Assembly (NCBI GenBank): GCA_947568835.1
Contig: OX387612.1
Location: 9,796,001-9,860,000, forward strand
Reading direction: 5' to 3'
Source: Protonemura montana
Taxonomy: Eukaryota; Arthropoda; Insecta; Plecoptera; Nemouridae
Length of the DNA: 64,000 bases
Part shown: positions 23,601-34,329 of the stretch, piece by piece
How positions within the stretch are numbered: the first letter of the stretch is position 1
How the letters are laid out: every line of letters starts with the position of its first letter
Translations under genes and position numbers: made by a program
The notes under the pieces: generated by a model
Told to the model about the DNA's origin: nothing
Database searches by the model: none
Seen by the model: the letters and a program-made list of their open reading frames with translations, nothing else

Positions 23601-26600
23601 TCTTTCGTTTGTTACCACGTTCTAGTTTTAACAATAGCACATGCTGCTAATCGACTCAAATTTTAAGTTTTCCGTTTCTTTTATGCTTTCGTTAGACAGC
23701 GAATGTTCTACCGACAAATTTTGATGTCTATATATTTTTTTAAATATATGTCTTGTACCATTCAAAACATGGTAATGAAGGGACCAATGCGCAATAACTC
23801 GTTAAAGTAGTTTTGAAGTAATTTACATTTATAACGCGTAGTTTTGCGTTGAGAAAATTACCGTTTCGACAATTCTTGATTTTATTAGATGGTGTACATT
23901 TGGTGTAAAAATAATCGAAAATGCGGCTGGTCGAAAAAGCGATCGAAAAAAAATCATCTGATTTGAAAACTTTGAAATGTTGGCAACGTCTTTTAGCATG
24001 GATTCTTGTAAGCGATCAGTATTTAAAATATTCTTTAGCAGTTTCCACATATTTATAACAACACATTTTTGTTTGGGTAGCAATTTTAACAAATTGAAAT
24101 CATCCCATTTTTTAAGTCCTAAATTAAGTACTAAACGAACCCCTAAAAGTCGTCTAACTCAGGCCAATGGCAAGTTGTCAAAAAAAAATCAAACATAGGA
24201 GATTCAATGGTAGATTCAACGTTTGGTAGCCATGGAGATGCTGAGATTGCCTGACAGAGCTTCTCAATTCTGCTATCTTATGTTACCACGGGTATATCAT
24301 GGCCTAGCATAGGAGGTTCAATGGTAGATTCAACGTTTGGTAGCCATGGAGATGCTGAGATCGCCTGACAGAGCTTCTCAATTCTGCTATCTTATGTTAC
24401 CACGGGTATATCATGGCCTAGCATAGGAGGTTCAACGGTAGATTCAACGTTTGGTAGCTATGGAGATGCTGAGATCGCCTGACAGAGCTTCTCAATACTG
24501 CTATATGATGTTATCACGGGTATATCATGGCCGAGCATAGGAGGTTCAATGGTGGATTCAACGTTTGGTAGCCATGGAGATGCTGAGATCGCCTGACAGA
24601 GCTTCTCAATTCTGCTATCTTATGTTACCACGGGTATATCATGGCCTAGCATAGGAGGTTCAATGGTAGATTCAACGTTTGGTAGCCATGGAGATGCTGA
24701 GATCGCCTGACAGAGCTTCTCAATTCTGCTATCTTATGTTACCACGGGTATAAGTTCTGCCGCTTTTATTGATCATAAAATTGACAGACTTAAAACTGTT
24801 AAACGAATCAGAATATTTTTTTTGTTCTCTTTATTAAGAAACATCAAATATCTACAAAGAAATTAATAATATTTATTTTTAAGCACGCAGCTCTGGGATT
24901 CGCCTAAAAACTGGTTCCCCTGGTTTGCAAAATTCGGGTAACGTTTATCGTAATTAAATATGCAATATCAATTTTTTCGCCAATCTCCTGTGAACTAGAA
25001 AATAATAGGTATGCTGATTTAGACAGCATTGCAAATTTATACATGCTAGTAATTAACGTATACTCAAGTCAATGTTAGATCTTCCACTTTGAGCTTCGAC
25101 GCTTCTATCCTAATTATTTGGATAATTTTCTTTATTGAAACAAACTATTGAAAAGATAAAAATAATAATTAATTTAAAGAAATATTTACTCATTTTTTTC
25201 CCTTTATTTCAAAAGTTAAAAGTTAGGTTAAAGTTAAGTAAATATTAGATCCCAATTTAGAACAATGACCGTAGTCCTTTATGATCTAATGACCTTTGTT
25301 ATAGGTATTTCCAAATTATGAACCAATTAGTTATCTTGCAGATATAAAAATTATTTTTAAAGTATTTGATCATAAAAAGGAGAAAATTTTTAAATGAAAA
25401 ATTGCACACATGTACTGAACCGTTGAGTTTATTAGTAAAGTCAAGAGAGCCAGCGTTGATGTTAAACTTTCTGCTGAGCAAACGAGGCCGGCAACACGTG
25501 GTAACGGTAGGTGCCACCCGATGGCGCTTGCTGCTGAGCAAACGAGGCCGGCAACACGTGGTAACGTTAGCTGCCACCCGATGGCGCTTGCTGCTGAGCA
25601 AACGAGGCCGGCAACACGTGGTAATGGTAGGTGCCACCCGATGGCGCTTGCTGCTGAGCAAACGAGGCCGGCAACACGTGGTAATGGTAGGTGCCACCCG
25701 ATGGCGCTTGCTGCTGAGCAAACGAGGCCGGCAACACGTGGTAACATTAGGTGCCACCCGGTGGCGCTTGCTGCTGAGCAAACGAGGCCGGCAACACGTG
25801 GTAACGTTAGGTGCCACCCGATGGCGCTTGCTGCTGAGCAAACGAGGCCGGCAACACGTGGTAACGGTAGATGCCACCCGATGGCGCTTGCTGCTGAGCA
25901 AACGAGGCCGGCAACACGTGGTAACGCTAGGTGCCACCCGATGGCGCGTTTGGTCGTTTTTTTTTGTAATAAATCTCTACAATTTAATAATGACGATCTT
26001 ATCGAAACAGAAAAGCGTGAGACACAAAACGTAAAGTGTGTCTATAGATTCAGCCAATCACCTTTGTGGTTTAGAAATATTACTTTTGGCAAAAATATTT
26101 ACTGTTAACTCAATTTTGCAGGAAATGTTCCTGGAAAATCATCCGGATTTCTAGATCTGATTACGAACTTTAAGAGAGAACTGGCTTCATTTCAAGGTGA
26201 TTAAAAATTCTTTTTTCCAATGGTCATTTTTGTCATTTTTTTTGTGTTTTGTGAAAATGAAAAAATTATATTAAAAAATAATTATTAGAATTAAGAAATT
26301 ACGAAACAGAACGCTAGAAATTTTTATGCCCATATATTCTAAAAAATTATAACTAATGAAAACAATTACTGAAAAAACGGTAAACAAATTTGGGAAATAT
26401 TTTTATGTGATATTTACTTTATCATTAAATAACAGATATTTCATAAATAGTATTGCCTGCTGTGAGCGTGTACTATTCAAATGTAATTTGTGATGTTTAA
26501 CCACGCACTGTTTAAACAATGGGTCATGTGGCACCTGTACATTTCTTCGGCGAAGAGTGGGTTTCAACGTGTTCTAAACTAGAAGAGATTAGAGGAAATC

Positions 26601-29600
26601 CGGTGCCGGCACGTAGCCTACTCCTGTCTAAGAGCGCTAAGTGAACAACCGGCTTAACGACCCTTTCGAAGGACGGTACAACGTGAACAACAGGATTCCT
26701 CCACAAATCCATGCTGTCGAGAGGTTGATAAGCAAGGCGGGTGAAGTTGCTTTACTAACTTTCATCCCTCCAACCTCTCTCCCGAACAGAACTGGTCATG
26801 TGTATGATGGTCACCCATCCAATACCTGACCCAGCGCAGTGTTGCTTTACTTTCATCCCTCCAACCTCTCTCCCGAACAGAACTGGTCATGTGTATGACG
26901 GTCACCTAACCAATACCTGACCCAGCGCAGTGTTGCTTAACTTTCATCCCTCCAACCTCTCTCCCGAACAGAACTGGTCATGTGTATGATGGTCACCCAT
27001 CCAATACCTGACCCAGCGCAGTGTTGCTTAACTTTCATCCCTCCAACCTCTCTCCCGAACAGAACTGGTCTTGTGTATGATGGTCGCCCATCCAATACCT
27101 GACCCAGCGCAGTGTTGCTTAACTTTCATCCCTCCAACCTCTCTCCCGAACAGAACTGGTCATGTGTATGATGGTCACCCATCCAATACTTGACCCAGCG
27201 CAGTGTTGCTTAACTTTCATCCCTCCAACCTCTCTCCGGAACAGAACTGGTCATGTATATGATGGTCACCCATCCAACACCTGACCCAGCGCAGTGTTGC
27301 TTAACTACGGTGACCTCATGAGAACCGGTGTTTTCCACCCGACAAACCTTTCGGAATAACACTAACAGTAAAAATTTTCAAAATATCTACAAAATTTTTA
27401 GGATGGTTATCAAGTTCTCAAAAAAAGATTGCTAAAATTATCAAATTCATTTACCGCAAGATAGCATATAAAATACTTGTATAAAAGTCAACGGTTTTTT
27501 TCTAACAAATCAGTTTCGATTTCTCGACATGTCAAGCATATAAGTGGCATTGTAAGCACACGATTACCAAGCAGTAAAACTCGTTCACTCAATTACCGCC
27601 AATCAAAACGTCAATCTAACCGCAATCTAAAACAACAATCACGTCATGTAGCACTGTCAAGTTTCTACAAATATTTCATTCCCTTATTTATAAACTAGGT
27701 AAAAATCCAATCACAATTCTAATTGAACGTTGTCAACGCATACAATTATTAAAAGATACAAGAGAATTTATTTGATCTCCTCATTCAATTTCGCTGCGAC
27801 TTTCTCCTGAATGCTCTACGTGCCTACGTTTCTTTTGTCTTCGATCACGCCAACATTTCTCACGACGATAGGTAAACCGCACACAAATCAAGTCAACTAA
27901 TTAAATAACCTCGGGTTACGAAGATGAGTTAGCCACTTTGCATATTTACGGTATTGTTTGTGAGATAAGCACTTTCACCTTCCGTGTTTGAGATCATTTT
28001 GTTTCATCTTGTGTTAGGAACAGTTGGTTGTTGCGGTCATTTATTATTGATGTTGACAGAGAAGACGGTAATCATTGCTCAAGCGGCAAATCTTGCCAAA
28101 ATTTCTGTACACGCATGTCGGAAGTATGGAAAGGGAATTAATATGCAAAAAAAAATTATTTAAATTTATATTCAAGTTGCACCTGTATTATCTCACGTTG
28201 TTTAAATATTATGTCAAGTCATATAAGTTACCTGTGTTTATTTTTGCTGGTTTCGTAACTATGACATTGGCACTTGGCAAGTTTGCTCTGAAGATTTCTT
28301 GTACAATTAACAATAATAAATTTAAATTCTTTAAAACCACGGGTTTCACACCGTAAAAGCATTTCCAACGTCAAATTGTGAATAGTTGTGACGTGCAGAG
28401 TGACTGTGAGTATTCACAGCCTCTTGGTTCTTCTCCTTAGAGATCTGTCATTCTCATTAAATACACTAAAATCCTCCAATTAGCTCAAATTATTGAAACC
28501 TACACCTGTGACAGGTGGAGATCGGGGTTCGAGTTCCCAGTTGAGAGGTTATTAGAGCTCCTGATAAAAAAATTAAAAAAATACTGCCATTTCAAACATT
28601 TTCAATTGACCCATTGTAATAAAGTTATGCACCTGAATGTTTGATATCCATTATAAATAATTGAATAGATTCTAAGATGGTTGATGGAATGATAAGGTTC
28701 TATACGGTTCTATACGGTTCTATACGGTTCTATCCGTGTCTCAGTCATAAACGAGATAATTACTATCATAAGTACCTGAATTATTAGTTACACATAATGT
28801 GCGTGCATTCTTAACACGGGTCTGTTCTTACTACGTGCACGCAAGGTAATTACAATGCAATAAAAATACTTGATGACAGATTTCAAACACATTTCAATTT
28901 TTTTCGTTTCTTTCATTTCAAACGATCTTGCACACACTTTTGCATTACTCAAAACTCAAAACGACGGTGACTCCGAATGGTCGTTAATTATTGGGCGGGA
29001 ATTTTACGCGAAAAGAGTTTAACATTGGCGTTGGTCCTCTGACTTAACCTATAAACGCAATGATAGGCCCGTATGACTAATGTGGTTACTGTTATGTTAG
29101 TCTTATCTTGCTACAAGCTGGTGGACTTTGACTACACATTGCCAACTTTAGAATGCAAAATAAAGCCAGTCTTCACCGGGGAGTTTGAAATTAACGAGAA
29201 AATTATGACCAAACAATGCATCATGCACTTAAATTCTTTGAGGATTTATCAGTTTATTTAAGTGAAATTAATTCTATTGAAAAATAAGAACTTAAATGCA
29301 AAACTAAAAGTCCTAATGACTTCTGCTAAATACCTACCGTACACTAGCGGATTCTAGCAATGGCTGCCAAAAAGCAGTTTGCGAGCTTGGTTTCCTGCCA
29401 AAACCTGATAAAAGTTAAAAGTAATCCAAAATATATTAATTTTAACTTTGATCGATAAACATTTATTGTTTTTCATTAAATATTTTGTTTTCCTGATATT
29501 ATTAAATGTTTCAACCAAAGAAAAACATTTTTTTTTTTTTTTTTAAATCGGATAGTTAACAGTAGCATCATGGTGTCATGTTTTCTAGGTTGGTACAAGC

Positions 29601-32600
29601 ACCCCAGAAAGTGGCAAACTCAAATTAATCCTGGTGTATATTAAGATTCAGGGAGCTTTGTTTGTCAAGAGGAATCAAATGCATGTATTTCTATGAATTT
29701 GTATTATTTGTAATAAAATTATAGTTTATAATTTGAATTATTTCTATGTATTTCTATGAAAATGCACCACGATAAAGTGCCTCATTAGTGGAGTTAGCGC
29801 AACAAAAGCTTTTGTTGGTAGGTACACCCAACTGAAGCAATTTGCAATCAATAGAAATTCGACAAAAGATTCTTTTACAAAACAGGTTTTGAAGAAAATA
29901 AATAATTCCAAGCGAAAGTGATAGGTGACTAATTCAATTGGTAGCTTATTCTTGAAGATCTTTACATTGAAAGGTGTTAAGAAAAAATACACAAAATTTT
30001 CACTGTTGGTACGCCACAAAATACCTCTAGTTTAACTGTACAAATATCTCACCTGCACATTTTTAAGCCCATTTCTGTTTCACGCAAGCTGACGATTGCG
30101 TACAAAAACGCAATTATGTCGAATAAATCGTGCAATGCAACAAAAACATTCTAAACATGTTAGTAATTTGAATTACAAAATGCCGTGATTTTTTTCTTTT
30201 TTCGTAGGTTACTAATATTCATCGTGGAAGGGTTTTTTAGTTTGAAAACGTTCAAACCCATGTATTTTATGTTCAACACGCAACGTTATATTTGAACAAT
30301 AATTTGGTTAGAACACGATATGTGACTGCGAGTGCTACCTAGAATCAAAGCTAAAAAACAAACATCATTTTTATTAAGAAAAACTATTTGAACTGGGTTT
30401 TGAATGCTAAGTAAAGGGCTACTTATCATTTAGTACATACATTTAGTAGCCCTTTACTTAGCATTCAAAACCCAGTTCAAATAGTTTTTCTTAAAACTAA
30501 TGCTAAGGATAAATCAAGTAGACATGAGTCTAAAAACCATCATTTTTATTAGTAACATGCTGAACTTAGAGACGTATTGATTGATTTATTGTGTTTAACG
30601 ACGCACTGTTTTTACAACGGGCCATGCGGCACTGGTCTAATGGCGTCGGTGAATGAGTGAATGATATGAAGTCGATAATGACCCTAACCTAGTCTAGAAG
30701 GGATGAGGGGAAACCCGGTGCCGGCACGTAGCCTACTCCTGTCGAAGAGCACCAAGGGGACCACCGGCTTAACGTCCCTTCCTAAGGACGGTACAACGCG
30801 AACAACAGGATTCCTCCACAAATCCATGCTGTCGAGAGGTTGATAAGCAAGGCGAGTGAAGTTGCTGTACTAACTTTTATCCCTCCAACCTCTCTCCCGA
30901 ACAGAACTGGTCATGTGTATGATGGTAACCCATCCAATACCTGACTCAAAGCAGTGTTGCTTAACTTCGGTGATTTCACGAGAACCGGTGTTTCCAACAC
31001 GACAAACCGTTCGGTATGTTGACGTTTTAACCTCTTCACACAATGTTATATCTTGATGTCTCTTTACCTTCAGTATCGCTCCTATTCGCCTGCGATCATC
31101 TGTGACTTTCCGACACAACGCCAGGCGTTTTAAAAGTCAAAGCCGCAACCAAAATCTTGGTTTGCCTCTTTAGAAACTTTGAAGGAAAATATATAATTTA
31201 TGATAAAAAATTATCTTATCTCTTCGCTATTTCACTTCAGTTGGCGGCTCTGGTGGTTCTGGAGGATACTCATCCGGAGGTCCTAGCAGTGGAAGCTTCT
31301 CATTCGGAGGCTCCAGCAACGGCGGCTTCCAATCATCGCCTCAAATCTCTTACGGAGCTCCATCCGCCGGCGGACCCTTCGGTGAACCACCAGCAAACTA
31401 CAACGCACCAAGCGGAAACTTTGCCAGCGCACCATCAACTAACTACCTACCAGCTGCCCAAAATTCCGGTCATCAATCTCAAAGTCACTCGTCAAACTCA
31501 GCTCCCCCGGCCACCAGCTACGGAACGCCGAGTGGACCTTCAAACTTTGCAAGTCAGCCATCGCAAAGCTACAATGCGCCTAGTCCACAGGCTCCTTCCT
31601 CCAACTACGGAGCTCCTAGCAGTTCTTCGAGTAATTACAACGCTCCTAGTGCTCCCAGCAATAGCTACAACGCCCCTGCTCAAACCCCTTCTAACAGCTA
31701 CGGAGCACCTTCACAGAGTCAAAGCTCTAGCAGTGGGTACAACGCCCCAGCTTCTAGGCCTTCTACAGGATACGGTGCACCAAGCGCTCCTGCTTCCCGT
31801 CCACTAACACCACCAGCTACAAGCTACGGTGTGCCAGACTCCCCCATCCAAAGCTACTCTCCTCCCAAAGCACCATCGTCGAATTACGGTGCTCCTCAGG
31901 CCCGACCATCCCCTGTCAGAGGCTACCCCCAGACCAAACCGTCGTCTAACTATGGATCGCCGCCTCCGAACTCACCCGCTCAGGCGCCATCCCAATCATA
32001 TGGAGCTCCGGCTCAAAATAACCCATCGTCAAGCTATAGGGCACCTGCTCAAAGCGCCCCATCTTCAAATTATGGAGCCCCAAGCGCTAGACCTTCTCAA
32101 TCTTATGGTGCACCGGCCCAAAAAGCCCCATCTCAAAGCTATGGAGCCCCAAGCGCTAGACCTTCACAATCTTATGGTGCACCAGCCCAAAGTGCCCCAT
32201 CTCAAAGCTATGGAGCCCCAAGCGCTAGACCTTCACAATCTTATGGTGCACCGGCCCAAAGTGCCCCATCTCAAAGCTATGGAGCCCCAAGCGCTAGACC
32301 TTCACAGTCTTATGGTGCACCGGCCCAAAGTGCCCCGTCTCAAAGTTATGGAGCCCCAAGCGCTAGACCTTCTCAATCTTATGGTGCACCGGCTCAAAGT
32401 GCCCCGTCTCAAAGTTATGGAGCCCCAAGCGCTAGACCTTCACAGTCTTATGGTGCACCGGCCCAAAGTGCCCCGTCTTCAAATTATGGAGCTCCAAGCG
32501 CTAGACCTTCACAATCTTATGGTGCACCGGCCCAAAGTGCCCCGTCTCAAAGTTATGGTGCCCCTGCACAAAGTGCCCCATCTCAAAGCTATGGAGCCCC

Positions 32601-33468
32601 AAGCGCTAGACCTTCACAGTCTTATGGTGCACTGGCCCAAAGTGCCCCGTCTCAAAGTTATGGTGCCCCAAGCTCTAGACCTTCACAATCTTATGGTGCA
32701 CCGGCCCAAAGTGCCCCGTCTCAAAGTTATGGAGCTCCAAGCGCTAGACCTTCACAATCTTACGGTGCACCGGCCCAAAGTGCCCCGTCTCAAAGTTATG
32801 GAGCCCCAAGCGCTAGACCTTCTCAATCTTACGGTGCACCGGCCCAAAGTGCCCCGTCTCAAAGCTATGGAGCCCCAAGCTCTAGACCTTCACAATCTTA
32901 TGGTGCACCTGCCCCAAGCGCTCCATCTTCAAGCTACGGAGCCCCGAGTGGAGGCAGTCATGGTGGGAGCTCCTCAGCGGGGGGATCGAGCTTCAGCTAC
33001 TCATCTGGTGGTAATTCTTTCTCCCAGTCTTCGAACGGATTTAGCCTGGCTGCTGGAGGCGGCGGCGGAGGTGGATATTCTCAGTCTGGGGGCAGCGGGG
33101 GTGGATATTCTCAGTCTGGGGGCGGCGGGGGTGGATATTCTCAGTTTGGGGGCGGCGGGGGTGGATATTCTCAGTCTGGGGGCGGCGGGGGTGGATATTC
33201 TCAGTCTGGGGGCGGCGGGGGTGGATATTCTCAGTCTGGAGGCGGCGGGGGTGGATATTCCCAGTCTGGTGGTGGTAGCGGGGGTGGATATTCTCAGTCT
33301 GGAGGCGGCGGGGGTGGACATTCACAGTCTGGGGGCAGCGGGGGTGGATATTCCCAGTCTGGGGGCGGCGGTGGGGGTGGGTATAGTCAGTCTGGAGGCA
33401 GCGGAAGTGGATCTTCATCATCTGGGGGCGGTCAAAAATATGATGCCAACGGAGGATACGTCTACTAA
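20654..33468 (+). CDS. Resilin-like elastic cuticle protein (secreted, repeat-rich)
   Basis: Complete 4-exon gene: 20654-20674 (MAFSKRT), 23018-23075, 26122-26196 and 31241-33468. Junction phases 0, 1 and 1 agree and total exactly 794 codons (793 residues). Residues 1-25 form a signal peptide (VRFFALVLLSASLSKSE), so the product is secreted, probably into cuticle. Residues about 50-220 are Gly/Ser-rich, then Tyr-Gly/Asn-Ala-Pro-rich. Residues about 245-620 are dominated by a 23-residue unit built from PSQSYGAPSARP and PSQSYGAPAQSA. Residues about 655-775 repeat GGGGGGYSQS, ending KYDANGGYVY. SYGAP is the core motif of the first repeat type in insect resilin, whose tyrosines form di-tyrosine cross-links. 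No Rebers-Riddiford chitin-binding domain is present, unlike canonical pro-resilin, so it could also be another elastic or glue-like structural protein. Single-base ambiguity in the repeats could alter the length. Confidence 0.85.
21085..21425 (+). mobile_element. Copy of the fold-back MITE family (intron 1 of the resilin-like gene)
   Basis: Contains CCAGCGTTAATGTTAAACTT, GCTGAGCAAACGAGGCCGGC, TGTTTATTAATCGTTGAGGT, and GCGAGAAATAACGAATTTAA in the same order as the copy at 52115-52480. Confidence 0.65.
21430..21970. other. Intron 1 sequence without recognised features
   Basis: No gene or repeat family recognised, apart from a short run of four ACCATA-type hexamers near 21843. Confidence 0.4.
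21975..22200 (-). mobile_element. tRNA-headed SINE (family 2), copy 1
   Basis: On the minus strand a tRNA-like head shows TTAGCTCAAATGATTAGAGC (A box / D-arm) and GGGGTTTGAGTCCCCG (B box / T-arm). The body lies at higher plus-strand coordinates: ATTTGATGAGAATGACGGAT and GTGAATACTCACAGTCAATC. The other copy is 28375-28555 on the plus strand, diverged by scattered substitutions. Confidence 0.7.
22438..22918 (-). mobile_element. 5S-SINE with an internal 36-bp expansion
   Basis: Minus-strand SINE from the tail (TTTAACGACGCACTGTTTTA) through the core (GTGCCGGCACGTAGCCTACT; TTAACGTCCCTTCCGAAGGA) and body. The GTCGAGAGGTTGATAAGCAA segment is repeated six times before the TTTCATCCCTCCAACCTCTC block. 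It is in intron 1 of the resilin-like gene. Confidence 0.9.
22668..22886. repeat. 36-bp tandem array inside a 5S-SINE, 6 copies
   Basis: Unit GTCGAGAGGTTGATAAGCAA plus GGCGAGTGAAGTTGCT. A single copy of this segment is present in the other SINE copies. Confidence 0.95.
23313..23400 (-). mobile_element. tRNA-headed SINE (family 1), copy in intron 2
   Basis: Minus strand reads GCCCGGATAGCTCTGCTAGG AGAGCGCCCGA as acceptor and D-arm, then GGGAGGTCCTGGATTCATTT, then GTTCGGTCGCACATTTT. Tyr/Ala-type tRNA shape is suggested but the T-loop is mutated, so it is a SINE or tRNA pseudogene rather than a working tRNA. Confidence 0.6.
23405..24190. other. Intron 2 sequence without recognised features
   Basis: The overlapping open frames at 23829-24092 (minus) and 23977-24198 (plus) have no domain and no splice support. 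Confidence 0.4.
24194..24752. repeat. 114-bp tandem repeat, about 4.9 copies (locus 1)
   Basis: Unit CATAGGAGGTTCAATGGTAG, ATTCAACGTTTGGTAGCCAT, GGAGATGCTGAGATCGCCTG, and so on to CATGGCCTAG. The same family in the same orientation is found at 62732-63005 in an EF-hand gene intron. Confidence 0.95.
24753..25465. other. AT-rich intron 2 sequence
   Basis: Nothing recognised until the MITE-like CCAGCGTTGATGTTAAACTT block at about 25450 that leads into the 60-bp array. Confidence 0.4.
25468..25948. repeat. 60-bp tandem array, 8 copies
   Basis: Unit CTGCTGAGCAAACGAGGCCG, GCAACACGTGGTAACGGTAG, GTGCCACCCGATGGCGCTTG. Because 60 is a multiple of 3, three long open frames (up to 222 codons) span it; all are repeat artefacts. 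The unit equals one segment of the dispersed MITE family (single copies at 17380, 21130, 43410, 52155), so the array is a local expansion of that element. Confidence 0.95.
26197..26488. other. AT-rich start of intron 3 of the resilin-like gene
   Basis: No features recognised. Confidence 0.4.
26491..27355 (-). mobile_element. 5S-SINE extended by a type-B 92-bp array
   Basis: Minus strand. SINE tail and body at 26491-26756, then about six tandem 92-bp type-B units (26757-27306), then an outer true-5S-like end (GGTGACCTCATGAGAACCGG, ACAAACC.TTCGG). The array therefore lies between the SINE body and its 5S 5' end, as expected if the head was internally multiplied. Confidence 0.88.
27356..28370. 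other. Intron 3 sequence without recognised features
   Basis: Short open frames at 27477-27698 and 28075-28356 show no domain or splice support. Confidence 0.4.
28375..28556 (+). mobile_element. tRNA-headed SINE (family 2), copy 2
   Basis: Matches 21975-22200 in inverted orientation: body GTGACTGTGAGTATTCACAG and TGTCATTCTCATTAAATACA, then TTAGCTCAAATTATTGAAAC and GGGGTTCGAGTTCCC. The B-box-like motif is better preserved here. Confidence 0.7.
28694..28738. repeat. 10-bp tandem repeat, about 4 copies
   Basis: TTCTATACGG repeated with one variant at the end. Confidence 0.9.
28740..30370. other. AT-rich intron 3 sequence
   Basis: No genes or known repeats recognised. Confidence 0.4.
30374..30494. 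repeat. Perfect 50-bp inverted repeat with a 21-nt loop
   Basis: Arms 30374-30423 and 30445-30494 are exact reverse complements (arm starts TTAAGAAAAACTATTTGAAC). Located in intron 3 of the resilin-like gene, so it would be transcribed as a long perfect hairpin. Confidence 0.96.
30578..31018 (-). mobile_element. 5S-SINE, near full length
   Basis: Minus strand, tail to head: ATTGTGTTTAACGACGCACT; GTGCCGGCACGTAGCCTACT; TTAACGTCCCTTCCTAAGGA; CTTTTATCCCTCCAACCTCT; GTGTTGCTTAACTTCGGTGA; ends in the 5S-like CGAGAACCGGTGTTTCCAAC. Inserted about 220 bp before exon 4 of the resilin-like gene. Confidence 0.92.
31988..32911. repeat. Coding 69-bp repeat (PSQSYGAP units)
   Basis: The 23-residue unit APSQSYGAPSARPSQSYGAP+AQS is repeated about 12 times with half-unit losses and SSNYGAP variants. 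Third-position changes (TCA/TCT, GCC/GCG, AAT/AAG) are spread through the copies, consistent with unequal exchange under coding constraint. An overlapping 556-codon frame at 31829-33499 is open only because of this repeat. Confidence 0.93.
33058..33400. repeat. Coding 30-bp repeat (GGGGGGYSQS units)
   Basis: Ten-residue Gly6-Tyr-Ser-Gln-Ser unit, about 11 copies, some with SGG or GHSQ variants; unit DNA GGCGGCGGGGGTGGATATTC plus TCAGTCTGGG. Confidence 0.95.
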
Positions 33469-33910
33469 TTGCCGAGGAGATTTTAAAAATGTCTTGTGAC
33501 CGACTTGAACTTGCTCATTTTGTTGATAGTTACCAACCATTTTGTATTAGACCACTGAAAGAGCATTTTAAAATGGTTCCTCGTATAAGTTATTCCTAAG
33601 ATTAATTTCCGTAGAGAAGACGTTTACTTCGTTGGGGTTTCTTAGTAGAAATGTATCTGCCATGCCTCATTTAAGTATATCTTGAGTACCTTGTCGTCTG
33701 ACAATTAGTGCAGCATGACCTGTCAGGTAATTGAAGACATTACTTGCATTGTGCAAGCAAGTTAGTACTTTTGATATCATTTAAAATATCATGTGATGTT
33801 TTTTTTAGCTTAGATTTTTTTATATCTACTTTACTTAATTTCGTGTTAATTGAGTATAATGTACTTAATATAGTAACAACTCCATTTCGTAATAAAAATA
33901 AAAATAATAA
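33469..33910 (+). other. 3' UTR of the resilin-like gene with poly(A) signal
   Basis: AATAAA at 33891-33896, about 425 bp after the TAA stop, in an AT-rich region with no other gene. Confidence 0.6.
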
Positions 33911-34049
33911 AAAATAATAATTTCCTTATTATTTATTATGTTCTAAGTTTGCAAATGTCCCCATAGGGGACTTGTTAATTCCTGTCCTTTTCAACGTGGA
34001 ACATAACATAGGCACTTGTTTCCTTGCACCGAAATGCCACCCAATCAGA

Positions 34050-34320
34050 CATGGAAAGTAATATCGAAAGCCTTGTTAGTAGGCAATTCTTGCTACACAA
34101 GAGTACGGCAAAATGCCTAGCCATTCAGGCAAGGGAAGTAATATCGAAAGCCTTGTACGATAGGCAATTTGAGTTGCTTAAATGTACTGCAAGATGTCTA
34201 GCCGTTCAGGCGAGAGAAATTATTTCGAAAACCTTATAAGGGTAGGCAATTCGCGTTACTTAAACGTACGATGGGTTGCAAAGCTATTCAGGCAACAGAT
34301 GTGGGTCTACGTCGGAATTT
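34050..34320. repeat. Diverged 81-bp tandem repeat, about 3 copies
   Basis: Blocks TAGGCAATT, AAATGCCTAGCCATTCAGGC and ATATCGAAAGCCTTGT recur every 81-82 bp (34082, 34163, 34245). A 71-codon open frame over it is not supported as a gene. Confidence 0.8.
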
Positions 34321-34329
34321 AAAATGCCT

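Noticed and set aside
25299..26108. Three 195-222 codon frames on both strands
   Set aside because: They arise from a 60-bp tandem repeat whose length is a multiple of 3.
31829..33499. 556-codon open frame overlapping the resilin-like exon, and minus-strand frames at 33001-33421
   Set aside because: They are shadows of the 69-bp and 30-bp coding repeats. Splice phase, the signal peptide and the YGAP pattern all select the other plus-strand frame.
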